NCBI RefSeq assembly: GCF_001811425.1
Contig: NZ_KV804728.1
Span: 33,757-97,756 of the forward strand
Length of the DNA: 64,000 bases
Reading direction: 5' to 3'
Origin: Peptoniphilus_A sp001811425
GTDB lineage: Bacteria; Bacillota; Clostridia; Tissierellales; Peptoniphilaceae
A model generated the notes under the pieces. That model made no database searches. It saw only the letters and a list, made by a program, of their open reading frames with translations, and had not been told where the DNA came from. Each line of letters starts with the position of its first letter. Position 1 is the stretch's first letter. Both the position numbers and the translations under genes were made by a program. Positions 1-9,323 of this stretch are shown one piece after another.

Positions 1-1
1 A

Positions 2-583
2 TCATATTACAAATCAGAATTATTTGTATTTTTTATAATTATTTTAATATCTACATCTTTATGTTCATTTATATATAAAGGCAACAATCTATATAAAATA
101 ATTTATGTTTTTTGGATGCCGACTTTCCTTATATGCTCTATAATAGATTATTATTTAGATTTCAAAATTGAAGAAAAAATAATTGCAAATAAGTCTGTAG
201 ATGAGATTTTCTTAAAAGAGAGAATAGAGATAAATAAGGATAATTTGGATAAATTAATAAAATCTAGTCAGGATGTGGGTAGTAGGGAGTCAAGAATTTT
301 TATGGAATTAAGAAAAAGCAACTTATATTTAAATATAAAGTCTCTAATTATTGGATTTCTAGGAATAATCTTGGGGTATTTCTCTTCAATAATAACTAAA
401 GGAAATATAGACAATTTTATGGAAAACATAGGATATGTATTTATCATATTTATTTTGACAATTTTATACTTGTTGTGTTTTTATATTTTGTATTATTCCA
501 TAATTAAAACCAGAAATAGAACAGTTGACTTATATATTCAAATATTAAAAGATAAAAAACTTACGTTAGATTTAAGGAAATAA
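2..583 (+). CDS. Membrane protein of unknown function, 5' end outside window
   Basis: The reading frame is open from the first bases of the window, so the methionine codon at 116 is probably internal and the protein begins upstream. The visible 193 residues have two hydrophobic segments near the start (about residues 8-26 and 34-52), a charged Lys/Glu-rich middle with coiled-coil character (about 55-110), and two more hydrophobic segments (about 112-130 and 145-168) followed by a short basic tail. I recognise no family. It ends 82 bases before the large ICE helicase gene, with a hairpin between them, so it is probably part of the ICE or its cargo. Nothing catalytic is visible. Confidence is high that it is a gene, low for any role. 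Confidence 0.6.
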   Translation, partial: SYYKSELFVFFIIILISTSLCSFIYKGNNLYKIIYVFWMPTFLICSIIDYYLDFKIEEKIIANKSVDEIFLKERIEINKDNLDKLIKSSQDVGSRESRIFMELRKSNLYLNIKSLIIGFLGIILGYFSSIITKGNIDNFMENIGYVFIIFILTILYLLCFYILYYSIIKTRNRTVDLYIQILKDKKLTLDLRK

Positions 584-606
584 TCCAGTGAAATTTAGAG
601 ATAATA

Positions 607-644
607 GACGGTAGAAAAATAAAACTCTGCCGTCATTTTAGTTT
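607..644 (+). terminator. Hairpin with weak T-run after the first gene
   Basis: A 9-bp stem (GACGGTAGA at 607-615 with TCTGCCGTC at 626-634, one G-T pair) is followed by ATTTTAGTTT. It probably ends the upstream transcript or attenuates entry into the helicase gene. Confidence 0.55.
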
Positions 645-665
645 CAAAAATGGAAGGAGTAATAA

Positions 666-3600
666 ATGCAAGTAAATGATTTTAAGAATATACAAGAAGC
701 AATAAAGTATGAAGTTTTGCAAGATGAAAAAGAATATTTAAAACTCTTAAAAGTTATAGGTAACAATCAAAAATATGATTTTTCTAGCCAACTAAGTATA
801 TACAACAAAGAACCTGAAGCTAGAGCTTGTGCGACATTTGATATGTGGAAAAAATATTTTGGCAGAGTTGTTATGAGAGGTCAAAAGGGTATTCCAATTT
901 TAGTTGGAAGTGATATAAATCAAAGAATTTCATATATTTTTGATATTAGTCAGACCACATCAATGGATAGGAATATTAATGAGGTTAGCTTATGGCAGTT
1001 TGACCACGAAAACCATAAGGAGGCTTTAAAAGTAATAATAAGAGATTCTTCATTTGAAGCTAGTGATTCACTCAATGAAAATATATTTTCTTTGAGTCGA
1101 ATTTATGGAGATGAATATATTAGCTTGGCTCTTGCTGACTTGAGAATAGATATAGAGGATAGACTGAGTTTTGAAAAGTTTATGAGGGACTCAATATCCT
1201 ATGCGGTAGCTAATAGGTTTAATACAGTTTATCCTATGGATATGGAAAATTTAAAAAATAATTTTTCGAGGATTAATACAATTTCTTTAGAGCAGATAGG
1301 TCTTGTAATATCAAGGGTTAGTGAAGATATTATAGATAGCACAATAGAAAGATCTAAGGAAATAGATCGTGCTAGGCTGCTGACAGAAAGGACCGGTGGC
1401 GACTATAATAAAGATATAGAAAATATAAATGAATATAGAGGAGGTCAAGATGATTTATATAGACGAGATGATAGGTCAAGAATTAGAGATGGACGAGTTT
1501 TCACAGATGGAAGCGACAGAGGAAATAGCGATGAAGATCGAGGAGAAAACCTTGGACATGATGGAGAAGGATCTGGAATTTATGGAGAGATTTCCGAATC
1601 CAACATACGCAGTTCTAAGACTGTCTTATCTAGTGGGGAGCGAGGACATGGAGAACTGGAAGAAACTTCAGGAAATGTACGAGGAGAAAACACTTTTGAA
1701 TCATCTGAAGGAAATTCAGAATCAGGCAGTGGACTTTATCAAGAGAGAGAAAGTCAAGATGATGAAGGCACAAGGATTGACAGAGAAGATGATGAGAGAG
1801 AATCCAGAGGAATACCAAGGACAGATGAACAACTTGATGGCAACAGTGAAGAGAATAGCAATCAAGGAATACGTGGAAGCTTAGAAAATGAAATAAGCCA
1901 AGAAAAGGAAGCTGATGAAGCTTCTTTTTTTGATGGCAAAAACACTGAAAACGGAAAAGATTATTGGATTGTAGAATTTAATGGAAACCACGAATTAGTT
2001 CCCGATTATAGTGGGAAGATAGTAACCAAAGACTTAATCAATATCCTAAGACAAAAGGATATAGATGTTAAAGCCCATAATCAAACTCTTGGAGAAAATG
2101 AATTTGGAGAAATGACTGATGATTATATCGGATATTTCAAATTCTATTTTGACCACTATATAGATGGCGAAGTTGTCGAGCACTATAGGCTTGACCTTGG
2201 TGATGGTGAAGAAGTAAATGAGCGTGAATTTTCATATTTAGAAGAACAAGTTACATTAAGTGAGGAAAAATCTTTACAAGAAGAAGTTAAGGAAAAGATA
2301 GAGCCTAAATTTAAAATAGGTGATCAGGTTAGATATAAAGATAAGGACTTTACCATTACAGATTTTGATAAACTAAGTGGAGGACTTAAAACTGTAACCA
2401 TTAGAGATAATATGGAATATCTAGGAGGTATGATTAGGGGTTCGGAGGTAATTCCATATAGAAACGATTCATACCTTGAAGAAATCTTTGAAAATATAAG
2501 TCAAACATCAGAAAAACTAGTAGTAAAGGTTGGTAAGGAATTTATTTTCGAAGATGAGAAGATCTTTGATGGAATTAACTTGATTGAAACAGGAACTAAA
2601 GTAGAAGTTAATGGAGAAGAAATTCCCTTATATAAGGGTGAAACATTTGAAGAAAGTAGAAAGATTGATGACCTTTTAGATAGTGGAAATTATGAGATAT
2701 ACAAATTATCTGAGTATGAAAAACAAACTGAAAGACAAGTAGAACAAGAAAGCTTTATTGATAAGTTCAATCCAGAAATTGACCAAATGATGGATAGATA
2801 CAATGTGCCTAGGGAAGCAGCCAAAAACTTATTGAGAGGTAAAGAAGATTTAAAGAATCTAGGATATGAACCTAATAAGGAAAGGCTAAGTTTTGCTAGA
2901 AATTATGATTTGAAAAATCATATCTACTCAGAATACCTAACACCATCAGAAAAGCTAGATAAAAATATCAAAGCTATTAAAATGCTAAAAAGACTTGAAA
3001 ATGAAAATAGGAGTCCAAGAGAGTATGAACAAGCATATCTTGCTGACTATTTAGGTTGGGGTGGTCTTGCCGATGTCTTTGATGAAGAAAAAGGAGGGCA
3101 ATGGCTTGAAGCAAGGAATATTTTAAAAGAAAATCTAACAAATGAAGAGTATTTGAATGCTAAAGAGTCTACCTTAACATCGTTTTATACACCTAGAGAG
3201 GTAATGGATGGAATATATAAGACTCTAACAGATATGGGATTTAAGACTGGAAATATCCTTGAACCGTCTGCAGGAGTTGGTAACTTCATTGGTAATATGC
3301 CAAGTGAAATAAAAGGCTCTAAAGTATATGGAGTAGAAAAAGATAGTCTAAGCGGAAGAATAGCAAGAGAGCTTTATCCTGAAGCCAATATTCAAATTAA
3401 AGGCTTTGAAGAAACAAACTTCTCAAATAATTTCTTTGACTTAGTTATAGGAAATGTTCCCTTTGGAGATTTTAAAGTAAACGATCGTGAATATAACAGA
3501 AATAACTTTCTGATTCACGATTATTTTTTTGCCAAGTCAATAGATAAGGTTAGGAATGGAGGAATTATTGCCTTCATAACTTCATCTGGAACTATGGATA

Positions 3601-6600
3601 AAAAAGATGAATCTGTTAGAAAATATATTAATGCTAGATGTGAGTTTTTAGGAGCTATGAGGCTTCCTAATACAACATTTAAAGGTCTTGCTGGTACAGA
3701 AGTTACTTCAGATATTATTTTCTTAAAAAAGAGAGATTCAGTTATAGAAAGAGATGACGATTGGATACACCTAGCAACTGATAAAAAGGGTTTGACTTAC
3801 AATAAATACTTTGTAGATAATCCTAAAATGGTATTAGGGGATATGAAAGAAGTATCTGGTAGATTTGGCAATACTATTACTTGTGATGAAAGAGAAGATG
3901 AAAATCTAAAGGATTTAATGGATCTTGCAAGTAAGGAAATATCTTCAAATTCAAAATATGAAGAGGTCGAACTATTGGAAGATGAAGAATTAAGTCTTCC
4001 AGCAACAGATGATGTTAAAAACTTTTCTTACACTATTATTGATGAAGAGGTCTACTTAAGAGAAAACTCAGTCTTAATTAAGCAGAATATATCAGATAAA
4101 AATAAAGAAAAAATAAAAGATTATCTTGATGTAATGAATGCTTTAAAAGATGTAATAGAAAAACAAAAGGACGATTTTTCAGACGAGGAAATAAAAGAGT
4201 CACAAACAAAGTTAAATGAGGTCTATGATAACTTTTCAAAGAAACATGGCTTTATTAACTCTTTATCAAACACTAGAGCCTTAAAGGAAGACTCGAACTT
4301 TCCTTTGGTTTCATCAATAGAAATACTTGATGATGAGGATAATTTCAAAGCTAAGAGTGATATATTCTCAAAAAGAACAATAACAAAGGCAAAAGTAGTA
4401 GACCATGTAGATACTTCCCTTGAAGCCTTAGTCTTATCAGTTTCACAAAAAGGATATGTAGATTTTGAATATATGGAATCTATCACTAATAAAGATAGGG
4501 ACACATTAATTGGTGAGCTTGAGGGCGAGATATTTTTAGATATTAAGGATACAGACCTAATAAATAACAGAATGCCCTTTGAGAACTTTGACAATGACGA
4601 TCCATTTCATTTTTCATATGTATCGGCTGATGAGTATTTAAGTGGAAATATTAGAGAAAAGATTGGCTATCTCAATTCATATATTGGAGAAATTGAAAAT
4701 GTAATAGCTTTAGCAGCTTCTGAAAAGAAAGACACATTATTAAACGAGTTAGGCAAGCTCAAATATCAAAGAGAAAAATTACAAGAAGTTATGCCTGAAG
4801 AACTCACTGCTTCTGATATAAATGTAAGGTTAGGAGCAACTTGGATACCTCAAAAAGATATAGAAGATTTTACTTTTAATCTTTTAAAAACACCTGGCTA
4901 TGATAGGTGGAATATAAATGTTAGGTTCTCACCACATACAAGTGAATGGAATATTGAAGGTAAAAGTGTTGACTCAACTAATGACCTTGCTAACATGACT
5001 TATGGTACAAGTAGAGTAAATGCCTATAAGCTAATTGAAAATGCTCTTAATCTAAAAGATACAAAAGTATTTGACCAAGTAATAAATGATGATGGTTCTA
5101 AGACTTCAGTATTAAACAAAAAAGAAACTATGCTTGCAAGTCAAAAGCAAGAACTGATTAAAGAAGAATTTAAGAATTGGATATTTGAAGATCCTGATAG
5201 AAGATATAGGCTAGAAAAGATTTATAATGAAAAATTCAATTCAATTAGAAATAGAGAATTTGATGGTTCTAACTTAACTTTTGATGGAATGAATACTGAA
5301 ATCAGACTTCGAGAACATCAGAAAAACGCCATAGCAAGGACACTTTATGGTGGAAATACACTACTTGCCCATGTAGTAGGAGCAGGAAAAACTTTTGAAA
5401 TGGTAGCTTCTGCTATGGAATCTAAAAAGTTAGGACTTGCAAGTAAATCATTATTTGTAGTTCCTAACCATCTAACCACTCAAATCGGGAGAGAGTTTAT
5501 GCAATTATATCCGTCAGCAAATATTATGGTGGCAGATAAAAAAGACTTTCAACCAAAAAATAGGAAAAGATTTATTGGTAGGATTGCAACAGGAGAATAT
5601 GATGCGGTCATCATAGGACACTCTCAATTTGAAAAAATACCGATGTCTAAGGAATACCAGGTAAGGCATATACAAGACCAAATAGATGATATAGTTTCCT
5701 TTATTGATGAGAATAAAAGAAATAGAGGGGAAAATTTCACAGTAAAACAACTAGAAAAGACAAAGAAGAAACTCTTGGTAAGACTTGGAAAACTAAATGA
5801 TGACTTTAAAAAAGATGATGTAATAACCTTTGAAGAACTAGGAGTAGATAAGTTATTTATAGACGAAGCTCATAATTACAAAAACTTATTCTTGCATACA
5901 AAGATGAGAAATGTTGCTGGTATCGGTCAGAGTGAAGCCTTTAAGTCTTCAGATATGTATATGAAATGTAGGTATATGGATGAAATGACAGATGGCAAGG
6001 GAGTTGTATTTGCTACTGGTACACCAATATCAAATTCAATGACAGAGCTTTATACTATGCAAAGATACCTTCAATATGACGATTTAAAGGCAAGAGGATT
6101 AGAACATTTTGACGCTTGGGCTTCTACTTTTGGAGAAACAGAAAACACCTTTGAATTATCTCCAGAAGGCACTGGATATAGGCAAAAGACAAGATTTTCA
6201 AAGTTTTATAACTTGCCAGAGTTGATGTCTATGTTTAAAGAAGTAGCAGATATAAAGACTTCAGATATGTTAAATTTGCCAGTACCAGAAGCAAATTTTG
6301 AAGTTATTAAAACAAAACCTACTGAGGAACAAAAAGAAATATTAGAAGCTATTTCAGAAAGAGCTGACGCAGTTAGAAATAATCAAGTCGAGCCAACAGA
6401 AGATAATATGCTAAAAATTACAAATGATGGTAAAAAACTTGCCCTAGACCAAAGATTAATAAATCCACTACTTCCCGATGATCCTAATTCAAAGGTAAAT
6501 GTATGCGTTAAAAATATCTTTTCGATTTGGGATAAGACAAAAGAAAAATCATCGACCCAATTAGTATTTTCAGATATGTCCACACCAAAGGGAGATGGAG

Positions 6601-8309
6601 AATTTAATATCTATGATGATATTAGAAATAAGCTAGTGAATATGGGAATACCTAAAGAAGAAATAGCCTTTATCCACGAAGCAGATACAGACAAACAAAA
6701 AGACGAATTATTCTCCAAGGTAAGAAGAGGAGAAGTAAGAGTGTTATTAGGCTCTACTCAAAAAATGGGAGCAGGTACAAATGTACAGAACAAATTAATA
6801 GCCTTACATGATTTAGACGTCCCATGGAGACCGTCTGACCTAGAGCAAAGAAGTGGTAGAATTGTTCGTCAAGGCAATGAAAATGATAGGGTAAATATTT
6901 TTAGATATGTTACAGAGAATACCTTTGATTCTTATTTGTGGCAGACGATAGAGAATAAGCAGAAATTCATTTCTCAAATTATGACTTCAAAAACTCCAGT
7001 AAGAGTTGCAGAAGATGTTGATGAAGCAAGCCTATCTTATTCAGAAATTAAAGCTTTAGCTACAGGCAATCCTCTGATTAAAGAAAAGATGGATTTAGAT
7101 AACGAAGTTACAAAATTAAAAATGCTTGAAGCAAACTACAAGTCTAATAAATATAAGCTTGAGGATAAGGTAAATAAAATTTATCCTCAAAGTATTTTGA
7201 AAACTGAAATGGAAATACAAGCAGTTAAAGAAGATATTGCAAGTGTCGAGAAATTAGGAGAAGGAGACAGCAAATTTACTTCAATAAGTCTTGGTGGAAA
7301 TAAAGTTTTAGATAAGAAAGAAGCTGGAGAGAAGCTATTAGAAGAAATAAAAAAGGTAAAAATAAATGATAGCAAGGTCATTGGTAAATATAGAAATTTA
7401 GACTTACAAGTTTCATATAACTTTATGACTAATACTCACAATTTTAAACTCCTAGGAAAAGCAGAATACTTCGGAGAGTTTTCAAACTCTACTGATGGCA
7501 ATATAACAAGACTTGATAATGCCATTGAAAAAATGCCTGCAAGACTTGATAGATTAAATCAAAACCTTGAAAACTATAAAGAATCTTTAGAAAATGCCAA
7601 AGTAGAATTAACTAAACCATTTGAAAAAGCAGATGAGTTAAGGGATAAGACTCTAAGACTAGCTGAGATTAATAAACTTTTAGATATGGGAGAAGTAGAA
7701 GAATTAGAAAATCAATCACCATTATTAGAAGATTTAAAGAGAGCGATAGTAGATTATTCTAACTATGAGTTTTCAGAATCTAATAGCTATGAAGACTTTG
7801 ACAAACTATACCCTGATTTAAGCCATATAGGACTTGCTTATACAGAAACACCTGATGGGAAGCACTCTATACAATATGAGGTAAATTTGGAAGAAAAAAC
7901 ATGGACTCAGTATGTAGATAATGTAGCTATTAGAACAGAATCTTTTGTAGAGGAAGATATATCTAACTCACAAGCTATTAAAGATATGACTGAAGCCATA
8001 AAGATGTCTAGTTTTGATTATCTGGTATCAGTAGATGAAGAAGATTTAGAACAAGCCTTAGGCTTAGAAATAGATGATGATGGAAACTTCTATGATCCAC
8101 TAGCAAAAGATCTTGATAATGATGGAATACCAGATAGGTATGACAATGATTTTAAAGATAGTGATTACTTTGAATCAACTTATGATGTAGAGGATAATCT
8201 TCACGCAAGAGAAGAGAAACCATCAATATTGGGACAAATATCCAAATTCAAATCGGAAGAAGAAAAAGATAAAAATCAAGAAAAAAACGAAAAAGCACAA
8301 GAAAGATAG
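666..8309 (+). CDS. ICE-type giant N6-adenine methylase / SNF2-family helicase fusion
   Basis: This 2547-residue protein is of the very large methylase-helicase type carried by Tn1549-like ICEs and some phages. The N-terminal ~230 residues resemble the antirestriction/ArdC-like start of these proteins. Residues about 250-410 are a low-complexity Arg/Gly/Asp/Glu/Ser linker. An N6-methylase fold follows, with the SAM-binding EPSAGVGNF near residue 865 and a variant catalytic NVPF near 927. The helicase has a Walker A (HVVGAGKT, near 1567), a DEAH box (near 1731), TGTP motif III, and the arginine-finger motif QRSGRIVRQG (near 2060). The C-terminus is acidic and coiled-coil rich. The start has a good AAGGAG site. 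It is probably involved in processing or protecting transferred DNA, by analogy only. The exact biochemical role in this family is not established. Confidence 0.85.
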   Translation: MQVNDFKNIQEAIKYEVLQDEKEYLKLLKVIGNNQKYDFSSQLSIYNKEPEARACATFDMWKKYFGRVVMRGQKGIPILVGSDINQRISYIFDISQTTSMDRNINEVSLWQFDHENHKEALKVIIRDSSFEASDSLNENIFSLSRIYGDEYISLALADLRIDIEDRLSFEKFMRDSISYAVANRFNTVYPMDMENLKNNFSRINTISLEQIGLVISRVSEDIIDSTIERSKEIDRARLLTERTGGDYNKDIENINEYRGGQDDLYRRDDRSRIRDGRVFTDGSDRGNSDEDRGENLGHDGEGSGIYGEISESNIRSSKTVLSSGERGHGELEETSGNVRGENTFESSEGNSESGSGLYQERESQDDEGTRIDREDDERESRGIPRTDEQLDGNSEENSNQGIRGSLENEISQEKEADEASFFDGKNTENGKDYWIVEFNGNHELVPDYSGKIVTKDLINILRQKDIDVKAHNQTLGENEFGEMTDDYIGYFKFYFDHYIDGEVVEHYRLDLGDGEEVNEREFSYLEEQVTLSEEKSLQEEVKEKIEPKFKIGDQVRYKDKDFTITDFDKLSGGLKTVTIRDNMEYLGGMIRGSEVIPYRNDSYLEEIFENISQTSEKLVVKVGKEFIFEDEKIFDGINLIETGTKVEVNGEEIPLYKGETFEESRKIDDLLDSGNYEIYKLSEYEKQTERQVEQESFIDKFNPEIDQMMDRYNVPREAAKNLLRGKEDLKNLGYEPNKERLSFARNYDLKNHIYSEYLTPSEKLDKNIKAIKMLKRLENENRSPREYEQAYLADYLGWGGLADVFDEEKGGQWLEARNILKENLTNEEYLNAKESTLTSFYTPREVMDGIYKTLTDMGFKTGNILEPSAGVGNFIGNMPSEIKGSKVYGVEKDSLSGRIARELYPEANIQIKGFEETNFSNNFFDLVIGNVPFGDFKVNDREYNRNNFLIHDYFFAKSIDKVRNGGIIAFITSSGTMDKKDESVRKYINARCEFLGAMRLPNTTFKGLAGTEVTSDIIFLKKRDSVIERDDDWIHLATDKKGLTYNKYFVDNPKMVLGDMKEVSGRFGNTITCDEREDENLKDLMDLASKEISSNSKYEEVELLEDEELSLPATDDVKNFSYTIIDEEVYLRENSVLIKQNISDKNKEKIKDYLDVMNALKDVIEKQKDDFSDEEIKESQTKLNEVYDNFSKKHGFINSLSNTRALKEDSNFPLVSSIEILDDEDNFKAKSDIFSKRTITKAKVVDHVDTSLEALVLSVSQKGYVDFEYMESITNKDRDTLIGELEGEIFLDIKDTDLINNRMPFENFDNDDPFHFSYVSADEYLSGNIREKIGYLNSYIGEIENVIALAASEKKDTLLNELGKLKYQREKLQEVMPEELTASDINVRLGATWIPQKDIEDFTFNLLKTPGYDRWNINVRFSPHTSEWNIEGKSVDSTNDLANMTYGTSRVNAYKLIENALNLKDTKVFDQVINDDGSKTSVLNKKETMLASQKQELIKEEFKNWIFEDPDRRYRLEKIYNEKFNSIRNREFDGSNLTFDGMNTEIRLREHQKNAIARTLYGGNTLLAHVVGAGKTFEMVASAMESKKLGLASKSLFVVPNHLTTQIGREFMQLYPSANIMVADKKDFQPKNRKRFIGRIATGEYDAVIIGHSQFEKIPMSKEYQVRHIQDQIDDIVSFIDENKRNRGENFTVKQLEKTKKKLLVRLGKLNDDFKKDDVITFEELGVDKLFIDEAHNYKNLFLHTKMRNVAGIGQSEAFKSSDMYMKCRYMDEMTDGKGVVFATGTPISNSMTELYTMQRYLQYDDLKARGLEHFDAWASTFGETENTFELSPEGTGYRQKTRFSKFYNLPELMSMFKEVADIKTSDMLNLPVPEANFEVIKTKPTEEQKEILEAISERADAVRNNQVEPTEDNMLKITNDGKKLALDQRLINPLLPDDPNSKVNVCVKNIFSIWDKTKEKSSTQLVFSDMSTPKGDGEFNIYDDIRNKLVNMGIPKEEIAFIHEADTDKQKDELFSKVRRGEVRVLLGSTQKMGAGTNVQNKLIALHDLDVPWRPSDLEQRSGRIVRQGNENDRVNIFRYVTENTFDSYLWQTIENKQKFISQIMTSKTPVRVAEDVDEASLSYSEIKALATGNPLIKEKMDLDNEVTKLKMLEANYKSNKYKLEDKVNKIYPQSILKTEMEIQAVKEDIASVEKLGEGDSKFTSISLGGNKVLDKKEAGEKLLEEIKKVKINDSKVIGKYRNLDLQVSYNFMTNTHNFKLLGKAEYFGEFSNSTDGNITRLDNAIEKMPARLDRLNQNLENYKESLENAKVELTKPFEKADELRDKTLRLAEINKLLDMGEVEELENQSPLLEDLKRAIVDYSNYEFSESNSYEDFDKLYPDLSHIGLAYTETPDGKHSIQYEVNLEEKTWTQYVDNVAIRTESFVEEDISNSQAIKDMTEAIKMSSFDYLVSVDEEDLEQALGLEIDDDGNFYDPLAKDLDNDGIPDRYDNDFKDSDYFESTYDVEDNLHAREEKPSILGQISKFKSEEEKDKNQEKNEKAQER

Positions 8310-8329
8310 AGGAGGGCGAAAGGCTCTCC
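8309..8329 (+). other. Intergenic hairpin between helicase and OB-fold genes
   Basis: AGGAGGGC (8309-8316) pairs with GCTCTCCT (8322-8329) around a GAAAG loop, with no T-run. It overlaps the helicase stop codon and could tune mRNA stability or partial termination before the next gene. Confidence 0.4.
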
Positions 8330-8352
8330 TTATTTAGTACAAGGAGGAAATT

Positions 8353-9009
8353 ATGGAATACAAAGATATTAGAGAAAACTTAGAAGAAATGATGAATGAT
8401 AATTACAAGGATTTTATAAAAGCACTTGTGAGCATAGAAAAAGGTGTTACTGACGAAAAGGCACTTGAAGAAGCCTATGTTTTATTTATGATCAAAGACA
8501 CAACAGGTCTATTAAATGATGACTTTGACTATATGATTGATGATATGAAAGAACAAGGTAAGATTGTTGAAAATACCAATGAACTAGAAGAAAAAGACGA
8601 CCTCATAAATCTCGTGGGTAATATAGCTGGCAAAGTAGAAAATCTGGAAAGAGAAAATGCTAATGGAGAAAAGTTCAAGGTAAGCAACTTTTCAATTGTT
8701 TCAAAAGATGACGATGGGAATAAAATTTATACCAATTGTTCAGCCTATGGAGATAAGACAAAAGATATAGAGAACCTAAAACAAGGAGATTTTGTTAAAA
8801 TCTTTGGACAAGTAAAAACAAGCATTGATAACAACGGCAAGGAACATAAGAATGTTCGTATTTTGTCTTCTAAGCTCTTAAAAGCAAAAGAACAAGTAAA
8901 GAGTAAAGATAAAGATAAAAAGTCCATATTAGGGCAAATAAAAAGCTTTAAGACAGATGACAAAACTAAATCAAATAAGAAAGACCATAGCAAAGGTGCA
9001 GAAAGATAA
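8353..9009 (+). CDS. ICE protein with OB-fold (SSB-like) domain
   Basis: This is a 218-residue acidic protein directly downstream of the giant helicase, with an AAGGAGG site. The first ~80 residues are helical and acidic. Residues about 95-175 read like a single-stranded-DNA-binding OB-fold: alternating strands with a phrase of the form NFSIVSKDDDGNKIYTNCSAYG, then a turn in GDFVKIFGQVKTS. The tail is very lysine-rich and carries a SILGQIKSFK phrase; a near copy of it (SILGQISKFK) also occurs at the end of the giant helicase. This shared tail hints that both proteins dock on a common partner. The likely role is single-strand handling during conjugative transfer. This is by fold resemblance, not a motif proof. 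Confidence 0.65.
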   Translation: MEYKDIRENLEEMMNDNYKDFIKALVSIEKGVTDEKALEEAYVLFMIKDTTGLLNDDFDYMIDDMKEQGKIVENTNELEEKDDLINLVGNIAGKVENLERENANGEKFKVSNFSIVSKDDDGNKIYTNCSAYGDKTKDIENLKQGDFVKIFGQVKTSIDNNGKEHKNVRILSSKLLKAKEQVKSKDKDKKSILGQIKSFKTDDKTKSNKKDHSKGAER

Positions 9010-9014
9010 AAATC

Positions 9015-9043
9015 GGCAGTCTTCGGACTGCCTTTATTTTTTG
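9015..9043 (+). terminator. Intrinsic terminator ending the ICE backbone operon
   Basis: GGCAGTC (9015-9021), TTCG tetraloop, GACTGCC (9026-9032), then TTTATTTTTT. It is a strong stem and separates the ICE genes from the cargo that follows. Confidence 0.9.
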
Positions 9044-9102
9044 TTGAATAAACAATGATTATTAAAGTATTATTTGAATCTTTTACAAATTTTTGCTTAA
9101 TA

Positions 9103-9143
9103 CACAAAAGTTAGCTGTGATTTATTATTGATAAGGTTACAAT
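9103..9143 (+). promoter_or_regulatory. Regulon motif copy A and -10 box before the sensor kinase
   Basis: CACAAAAGTTAGC lies at 9103-9115 and a -10-like TACAAT at 9138-9143, 22 bp apart. No good -35 hexamer is present, so the motif probably binds an activator that replaces it. The 180-base leader (9144-9323) is AT-rich and holds no ORF with a ribosome site. Position before the kinase/regulator pair suggests autoregulation. Confidence 0.65.
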
Positions 9144-9323
9144 AAATAAAAGAGTAAAAAATAACTAGAAAGCAGTAGGCAAAATATAAGATATTGAAAT
9201 AACTAATTTATACTGAGATATAGTATATAATAATATTAGAAGAATATTGATATAAAATCACACATTGTCTATATCATAGAGTTACAATTATTTGTTTTTA
9301 TCCAACATTTATAAGGAAAAATC

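Noticed and set aside
1429..1884. A 151-codon open frame overlapping the giant helicase gene
   Set aside because: It arises from the purine-rich repeat linker of the main frame, has no ribosome site, and its Met/Glu/Lys composition looks like a frame shadow.
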